Shown here: positions 46,380 to 50,202 of the stretch, in pieces
How the letters are laid out: each line of letters opens with the position of its first letter
How positions within the stretch are numbered: the first letter of the stretch is position 1
DNA from: a virus
Reading direction: 5' to 3' (one strand)
Virus record (IMG/VR): IMGVR_UViG_3300006802_000133
Location: 1 to 50,202 of that record
DNA: 50,202 bases
Notes under the pieces: model-generated
The model's input: only the letters and a program-made list of their open reading frames with translations
Told to the model about the DNA's origin: nothing
Databases searched by the model: none
Position numbers and translations under genes: made by a program

Positions 46380-46408
46380 GAAAAAGGGCGGCCCCCGAAG
46401 GGGCCACC
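46380..46408 (-). terminator. Rho-independent terminator after the major capsid gene
   Basis: On the minus strand the stem GGCCCC (46405-46400) pairs with GGGGCC (46395-46390) around a TTCG tetraloop, then GCCC and a run of five T (46385-46381). Strong GC stem with UUCG-type loop. Located 17-45 nt behind the capsid gene stop, it would end or dampen transcription after the most abundant protein. Confidence 0.85.
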
Positions 46409-46424
46409 AAACTCTTCCTAGCTA

Positions 46425-47333
46425 CTAGCTAGATCCGGGTGATCCATAGATACCCAGAGGGTCAGAAACGCCGAAGCTGTAACGTTCACGCGCTTTGTAG
46501 CGCACGTTGCCAGTATCGAAGTCACCGTCCATTGAAGTTTCAAGCGAAGTACGCTCGAAGTGCTTCATGCCATTTGGCACATCAGTGATCAAGAAGAAAG
46601 CGTTGCTGTCAGTCAGGTAGTGATTGACTGCATAGCCTTCTGGGATCGCACCCATGTTGCGGATAGCATTGATGTCGTTGTCGCTGGTCGCAACACGCTG
46701 AGTCGTTTCAAGCAGACGATCTGCCGTAAACATCAAAGCGGGTGGTACGATCAAACGGCGAGGACGCGCTGCAATAAGAAGACCACGCTCATCGGTGAAC
46801 GCAGCAATCTCAATGATCGCATTTTCCAGTGACGTTTCGTTCAAGTCAGCACCAGTGGACGGACGGTTGGAGTTAGTTCCACCGTTGACCAAAGGATGTG
46901 AAGCATTGAACAGAGTTACACCGTCTCCAGATTGGAAGCTGGTGAAACCATTGTTCAACAAGTTTGCCGCCTTCACCTGCTTGGTGTACGCCATAGCGCG
47001 AGAAAGCGCCTTGGTGTAACGAGCAGAAAGTGAATCGTACAAATTGTCTTCCATCGCTTCCTCGGTGATCGCAAAGCCCATCGAAATGGTCTCGTGATTG
47101 TACCGAGCGGTGTAAGACTCTTGAGCGGAGTCGTAGCTGGTAGCCGCGCCTTCTGCTTTCACAGGGGCAGCAGCGAAGCCAGACAACTTCACTTCTTCCT
47201 CGAAAGAACGATCAGAGCTTTCAGTCTCATAAATGAGAGTGTGCTCGTCCTCGTACTTTTCATACTCCAAACCAAAAAGAGCATTAAGCCCCGGCAGGAG
47301 TTCTTTAAGCATTTGCGCTCTTGAGATAGCCAT
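46425..47333 (-). CDS. Major capsid protein (Mu gpT-like, HK97 fold)
   Basis: The 302-residue protein begins MAISRAQMLKELLPGLNALF; the E-loop-like segment FEEEVKLSGFAAAPVKAEGA, NHETISMGFAITEEAMEDNL, then RRLIVPPALMFTADRLLETT and RNMGAIPEGYAVNHYLTDSN are the conserved pieces of the gpT-type capsid family. It forms the icosahedral shell. Strong ribosome-binding site AGGAGG before ATG 47333, the best in the late operon, and a terminator after the stop, as expected for the most expressed gene. Confidence 0.9.
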   Translation of the reverse strand: MAISRAQMLKELLPGLNALFGLEYEKYEDEHTLIYETESSDRSFEEEVKLSGFAAAPVKAEGAATSYDSAQESYTARYNHETISMGFAITEEAMEDNLYDSLSARYTKALSRAMAYTKQVKAANLLNNGFTSFQSGDGVTLFNASHPLVNGGTNSNRPSTGADLNETSLENAIIEIAAFTDERGLLIAARPRRLIVPPALMFTADRLLETTQRVATSDNDINAIRNMGAIPEGYAVNHYLTDSNAFFLITDVPNGMKHFERTSLETSMDGDFDTGNVRYKARERYSFGVSDPLGIYGSPGSS

Positions 47334-47345
47334 TGCCTAAACCTC

Positions 47346-47924
47346 CTATACGCCAGTGGTGGTAACGTACTGATGACCAACGTTAAATTTAACGATTACA
47401 TCAGTGAAGCTATCACCAGCCGAACTAGTTGGCCCATCTACAAAATCAATGATTCGCAGTGGGAGTGTGTTTGTTGTTGCAGCAGTGCTTGCGTCAACAG
47501 CGTTCTTGCTTCGACCAATAGAGGTAGAACCAGCGGTTTGAACAACCGCTGCGTTGTTACCCAGAGTAGTCTGAGCGAGAGACGCATCGCCTTGCATACG
47601 CATCAACACGTTGGGGTCATCAACCACATAAGCCACAATGTCACTTGCAGAAGTAGACGCTGGGTATGTTTGGCTGAAAGTCTTTTGGTTTGTGTTGGGA
47701 TCGGTGTACGCGCAACCAACAAAAACTCCTACAGGAGTCAAAGTTGCAGTACCCGTGTCCTTTTCAACGACACCATCAGACACCAATTTTACGAAATCTC
47801 CGTAAAAAATGGCGGTGCTATAACCACTTGCAATCTTGATGTGGCGAATCTTCCCGGTAAACGAGCCGCTCGCACTCAAGGTATCAACTGGTTCCGCACC
47901 TGTTGGGGCAGCAGAAGTAGCCAT
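47346..47924 (-). CDS. Head decoration-type protein (192 aa)
   Basis: Beta-rich, Thr/Ser/Val-rich protein: MATSAAPTGAEPVDTLSASG, GKIRHIKIASGYSTAIFYGD, then FVKLVSDGVVEKDTGTATLT. The segment ASDIVAYVVDDPNVLMRMQG resembles decoration proteins encoded next to capsid genes in environmental phages. It is directly upstream (12 nt) of the capsid gene with AGGAGG before its own start. Probably a capsid-stabilising protein. Confidence 0.7.
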   Translation of the reverse strand: MATSAAPTGAEPVDTLSASGSFTGKIRHIKIASGYSTAIFYGDFVKLVSDGVVEKDTGTATLTPVGVFVGCAYTDPNTNQKTFSQTYPASTSASDIVAYVVDDPNVLMRMQGDASLAQTTLGNNAAVVQTAGSTSIGRSKNAVDASTAATTNTLPLRIIDFVDGPTSSAGDSFTDVIVKFNVGHQYVTTTGV

Positions 47925-47948
47925 AATTGGCCTCCTAGTTAATAATAA

Positions 47949-47969
47949 CTAACCCCTGCTAAGGGTTAG
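47949..47969 (-). terminator. Hairpin over the stop of the 150-aa gene, before the capsid genes
   Basis: CTAACCC (47949-47955) pairs with GGGTTAG (47963-47969), a 7-bp stem, with the TAA stop inside it. On the minus strand it is followed by a T/A-rich stretch (TTATTATTAA) but not a clean T-run. May be a partial terminator or a processing site that raises the level of the downstream decoration and capsid messages. Confidence 0.5.
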
Positions 47970-48418
47970 CCTTTTCCAAAGGTAGTCCTAGTGCTTCGCT
48001 CTGGATTGAGCATCGGCATTCTAGGATCGTTTTCTCTGAGATAGTTATTGTCAACCGAAGCCATCTGATTTTCAGCAGCCTGCTGGAAGTGTCTTGATCT
48101 AGCTTCCATTGTTTCCGCAGGAGCCTTACACAACAGCAATCCGCCAACCTCAATGTTTCCTTGGAAACGTGAGCCTACATCAGACTCAAGCATCAGTTCT
48201 GGATGATCTTCCGCCCTTACAGGCTCCCATCCTTCCCTGAACATCTTGGAAACGTGAGTGTTGTCAGACTGACCTAGCAGTGAAGTCTTAACCCACCGGA
48301 ACACATAGCCGTCTTGCGGCTTTGGATCTGGCAGTATGGAAGCTGGCTTCCATGAATCACTTGGTCGTTCAATACTTTCACGAGATTTACTTTCTCTTGG
48401 GGTGCGCTCTTCAGACAT
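47966..48418 (-). CDS. Small head-region protein (150 aa)
   Basis: MSEERTPRESKSRESIERPS is a charged, disordered start; the central part (DGYVFRWVKTSLLGQSDNTH, VSKMFREGWEPVRAEDHPEL) is a conserved pattern in marine phages between scaffold and capsid genes. The C-terminal part is polar. It may bind the scaffold or help capsid assembly. ATG 48418 overlaps the scaffold stop (TAATG). Confidence 0.6.
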   Translation of the reverse strand: MSEERTPRESKSRESIERPSDSWKPASILPDPKPQDGYVFRWVKTSLLGQSDNTHVSKMFREGWEPVRAEDHPELMLESDVGSRFQGNIEVGGLLLCKAPAETMEARSRHFQQAAENQMASVDNNYLRENDPRMPMLNPERSTRTTFGKG

Positions 48419-49482
48419 TACGAGGTCTCCTTAGCGAGTTGCCTCGCGTACTGTTCCGGGGTTAAACCCAGTCTCTTAGCGAGAGAGATCTGAGTAGCCG
48501 TTAACCGTAATTTGCGCGGTTTAGCACCGTTACTCCTTGCGGAGGGTGCCACCACCGACGAGGGCTGACCGGCAGTCACGGATGCGTCACGGCTATATGA
48601 TTCGCCTTTATCCTGCCAGTCGTATTCTGGAAACGCGCTTCTTAGGCGCGAATCAATCTGTCTGAAGTACTCAGCACTATTGGGCTGAATACCTCTTTTA
48701 ATCAATGCTGCATGGGTTCCATACGCAAGGCTAGTCATTTCTTCATAGCCTTCCTGCATAAACCACGAGTTGCGACCCGCCCAATCTTCCGCTTCAGGGC
48801 TTACCTGAGGCTCTGGTTGAGCTTGCTGCGCCACGCTTTGTGCTGCTTGTTGTGCAATCTGTTGTTGTTGCCAAGCTTCTACCTGCTGCTCTCGCTGCGC
48901 TTGATTAGAGGCTAGGTTGTTCTCATACCTCTCTGCCTCGCCAAACTCAGCTTGTGCTCGATTTAGGCTTTCTTGAGCCGAGATAAGTCGATCTGTGTCG
49001 CCTTCCTCGTATGCCTGCTTGTAATTATTACGAGCATCTTGCAGTGAAAGTTCCGCCTTAGCCTTAATCTGAGCTACCAAGGCTGCTTCGCCTCGATTGA
49101 TTAGGGCTTCATTCTCTTGATTACGCTTGTTTAACTGCTCCGCGACCCGTACCGCTTCTTCCCGCATACGCTCTGCTGCTTCACGCTTCCTGCGCTCTTC
49201 ATGCTGCTCGTATCGAAGCTTGTTGATTCGCTTCTGTACCTTGTCGCTGTATCCAGCAAGCTCTTCATCATCATCGTCAATACCGACAGAAGTATCCGAA
49301 GCCTCTGCCTTTGGCGGCCTACGATCTTCTTCAGTCCTTTCATCAATGACTTCAAGCTCGAACTCACCCTGCTCTTCGGGAGACTCGCTAGATTTTTTAC
49401 CAATCTGCGTCTTGATGCCAAAGAACTTATCCTCAGAACTCATGGGCTGTTCTGGTTGTACGTCCATTTCTGCTTCACTCAT
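48418..49482 (-). CDS. Scaffolding-type protein (354 aa)
   Basis: The acidic N-terminus (MSEAEMDVQPEQPMSSEDKF, then GIDDDDEELAGYSDKVQKRI) is followed by a long charged coiled coil (ERRKREAAERMREEAVRVAE and beyond), a Gln-rich section (EQQVEAWQQQQIAQQAAQSV) and a basic C-terminus (GAKPRKLRLTATQISLAKRL). This matches the plan of capsid scaffolding proteins, whose basic tail touches the capsid. Position upstream of the capsid gene supports this. Start ATG overlaps the GroES-like stop (ATGA). Confidence 0.75.
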   Translation of the reverse strand: MSEAEMDVQPEQPMSSEDKFFGIKTQIGKKSSESPEEQGEFELEVIDERTEEDRRPPKAEASDTSVGIDDDDEELAGYSDKVQKRINKLRYEQHEERRKREAAERMREEAVRVAEQLNKRNQENEALINRGEAALVAQIKAKAELSLQDARNNYKQAYEEGDTDRLISAQESLNRAQAEFGEAERYENNLASNQAQREQQVEAWQQQQIAQQAAQSVAQQAQPEPQVSPEAEDWAGRNSWFMQEGYEEMTSLAYGTHAALIKRGIQPNSAEYFRQIDSRLRSAFPEYDWQDKGESYSRDASVTAGQPSSVVAPSARSNGAKPRKLRLTATQISLAKRLGLTPEQYARQLAKETS

Positions 49483-49856
49483 ACCTTAATAATCCCCCTT
49501 GGATCTTCTACGACGGCCTCTACGGAGTCATCGTTGATTAATCGAAACTCTTTTCCATGAACCTTGAATCTAGTTCCAGAGTAAGAGCGCATGATTATCC
49601 AGTCGCCCTCGTTACAGTAAGGGCCATTAGGGAACCGACTAGGGTCATTGTAAGCATCTGCTCCCATCTTGAGAACCATGCCGACAATAGACCCTACTTC
49701 CTCATCGTGCAGAGTGGTTGCAGCCTTTAGGATGCCGCCCTCAGTTTTTTCGTCGGGGTTTGGTAAAGCAATTAACAGTTTGTAGCCTTGCGGCTCAGGC
49801 AACTGATTAGCCTTGCGGGATTCATCTGTCCCGATATCTTCTAATGCTTCAGACAT
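49479..49856 (-). CDS. GroES-like co-chaperonin
   Basis: The 125-residue protein follows the GroES/Cpn10 order: QGYKLLIALPNPDEKTEGGI, mobile-loop region around LKAATTLHDEEVG, then GSIVGMVLKMGADAYN, NEGDWIIMRSYSGTRFKVHG and a final strand GKEFRLINDDSVEAVVE. A phage GroES can replace or adapt the host co-chaperonin to help fold the capsid protein, as gp31 does for T4. It sits right before the scaffold and capsid genes. No GroEL gene is in the window. ATG 49856 has AAAGGAAAGC upstream. Confidence 0.85.
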   Translation of the reverse strand: MSEALEDIGTDESRKANQLPEPQGYKLLIALPNPDEKTEGGILKAATTLHDEEVGSIVGMVLKMGADAYNDPSRFPNGPYCNEGDWIIMRSYSGTRFKVHGKEFRLINDDSVEAVVEDPRGIIKV

Positions 49857-49899
49857 TAGCTTTCCTTTCGCACTGGAAATTAGCGTCCAGAGTCGCTTG

Positions 49900-49916
49900 C
49901 GTTACCTGACGTAACG
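49900..49916. terminator. Inverted repeat CGTTAC-CTGAC-GTAACG
   Basis: A 6-bp perfect stem directly follows the stop of the 65-aa gene on the minus strand, in the 60-nt gap before the GroES-like gene. No T-run is seen. It may be a protein-binding dyad or a weak hairpin in the transcript. Confidence 0.35.
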
Positions 49917-50114
49917 TTATTCAGACTCGTACTTTTCAGCCAAGTCTAGAATCTCTCTCTCAGCGATGGCTAAACCTTCAATGATTCCACACAACTTAGT
50001 GTACTCACTGTAGTCTTTACACGCGCCACCGCTAATGAAGTCTGCATATTCGTTCATTTTTTCGCGCAGGTTACCCTGCATGTACTGGAATACGTTCTGA
50101 GAACTACTTGTCAT
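49917..50114 (-). CDS. Small conserved phage protein (65 aa)
   Basis: ATG 50114 is preferred: it overlaps the preceding gene's end and gives MTSSSQNVFQYMQGNLREKM. The protein is helical (CGIIEGLAIAEREILDLAEK) with Cys residues. Short proteins of this type often lie between portal and capsid genes in environmental podoviruses. It is not an enzyme as far as the sequence shows. Function unknown. Confidence 0.6.
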   Translation of the reverse strand: MTSSSQNVFQYMQGNLREKMNEYADFISGGACKDYSEYTKLCGIIEGLAIAEREILDLAEKYESE

Positions 50115-50202
50115 CAAGCGCATCCTGCACAAAATCAAGGCCAAGCTTGAATCCTTCTAGCTGCTGCTCACTTTCGTCTTGCGACAGCTTGACCGCGATT
50201 CG
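50104..50202 (-). CDS. C-terminal end of an unknown protein (partial)
   Basis: The minus frame from the right edge reads RIAVKLSQDESEQQLEGFKL, then GLDFVQDALDDK and TAG at 50104-50106. The tail is acidic. It overlaps the start of the 65-aa gene. The gene body lies beyond the window, where portal and terminase genes would be expected; no function can be given. Confidence 0.6.
   Translation of the reverse strand, partial: RIAVKLSQDESEQQLEGFKLGLDFVQDALDDK

Noticed and set aside
1-50202. Integrase, attachment sites or repressor typical of a temperate phage
   Set aside because: None found by reading. The parS-like site alone does not prove a plasmid-prophage state.

Overview
The window is one continuous stretch of a tailed bacteriophage genome, incomplete at both ends: a gene tail enters at the left edge and a partial gene leaves at the right. 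I see no host genes, integrase, tRNA or insertion sequence. The head and tail genes (HK97-fold/Mu gpT-like major capsid protein, scaffold-like protein, P22 gp4-like tail accessory factor, nozzle/DNA-stabilisation-like protein, very large internal proteins) fit a short-tailed (podovirus-type) phage. The gene style, with Thr/Ser/Asn-repeat fibres, Lys-rich mini-proteins, a giant polyvalent protein and auxiliary enzymes, resembles environmental and marine phages. A COQ4-like gene and a perfect 16-bp parS-type palindrome point to a ubiquinone-making proteobacterial host; this is inference. Terminase, portal, DNA polymerase and RNA polymerase are not in the window.

Layout. (1) 1-7.3 kb, + strand: tightly packed early-type genes, mostly small and of unknown function. 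They include an ArdC-like antirestriction protein, a SprT-like zincin, several hairpins at gene junctions and, last, a JmjC/cupin-type oxygenase. (2) 7.4-10.4 kb, - strand: a small unknown gene, a Twinkle/T7 gp4-like primase-helicase, a small unknown gene and a RusA-like resolvase, with a four-box GAACGTTC repeat array just upstream of the primase-helicase. (3) 10.5-14.0 kb, + strand: a recombination/replication module (RecB/Cas4-like nuclease, Sak3-like annealing protein, SSB-like protein, a small PD-(D/E)XK nuclease, a DUF3310 protein and a small exported protein). (4) 14.0-50.2 kb, - strand: one very long late operon read from right to left.

In transcription order the late operon holds a partial gene, a small conserved protein, a GroES-like co-chaperonin, a scaffold-like protein, a small structural protein, a decoration-type protein, the major capsid protein, a terminator and then the parS-like site. 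It continues with two head proteins, a cluster of four small Lys/Arg-rich proteins, tail-completion proteins, repeat-rich fibre proteins and a fibre-adjacent glycosyltransferase-like cassette. After small membrane proteins come a holin candidate with an EF-hand and overlapping i-spanin/o-spanin genes. An unusual enzyme trio follows (radical SAM/SPASM, COQ4-like, 2-oxoglutarate/Fe(II) oxygenase), then the endolysin, the nozzle-like protein, internal virion proteins and a 2747-residue polyvalent protein that ends 1 bp from the convergent + operon.

The most unusual points are: the radical SAM-COQ4-2OG oxygenase cassette inserted between spanins and endolysin with every gene overlapping the next; the perfect parS-type palindrome just behind the capsid gene terminator with no ParA or ParB gene visible; and a fibre built almost wholly from Thr/Ser/Asn repeats next to a GT-B-like glycosyltransferase. 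Several real-looking mini-genes under 60 codons (6403-6513, 6500-6604, 36232-36402, 38953-39120, 44537-44620) fill gaps or overlap larger genes.
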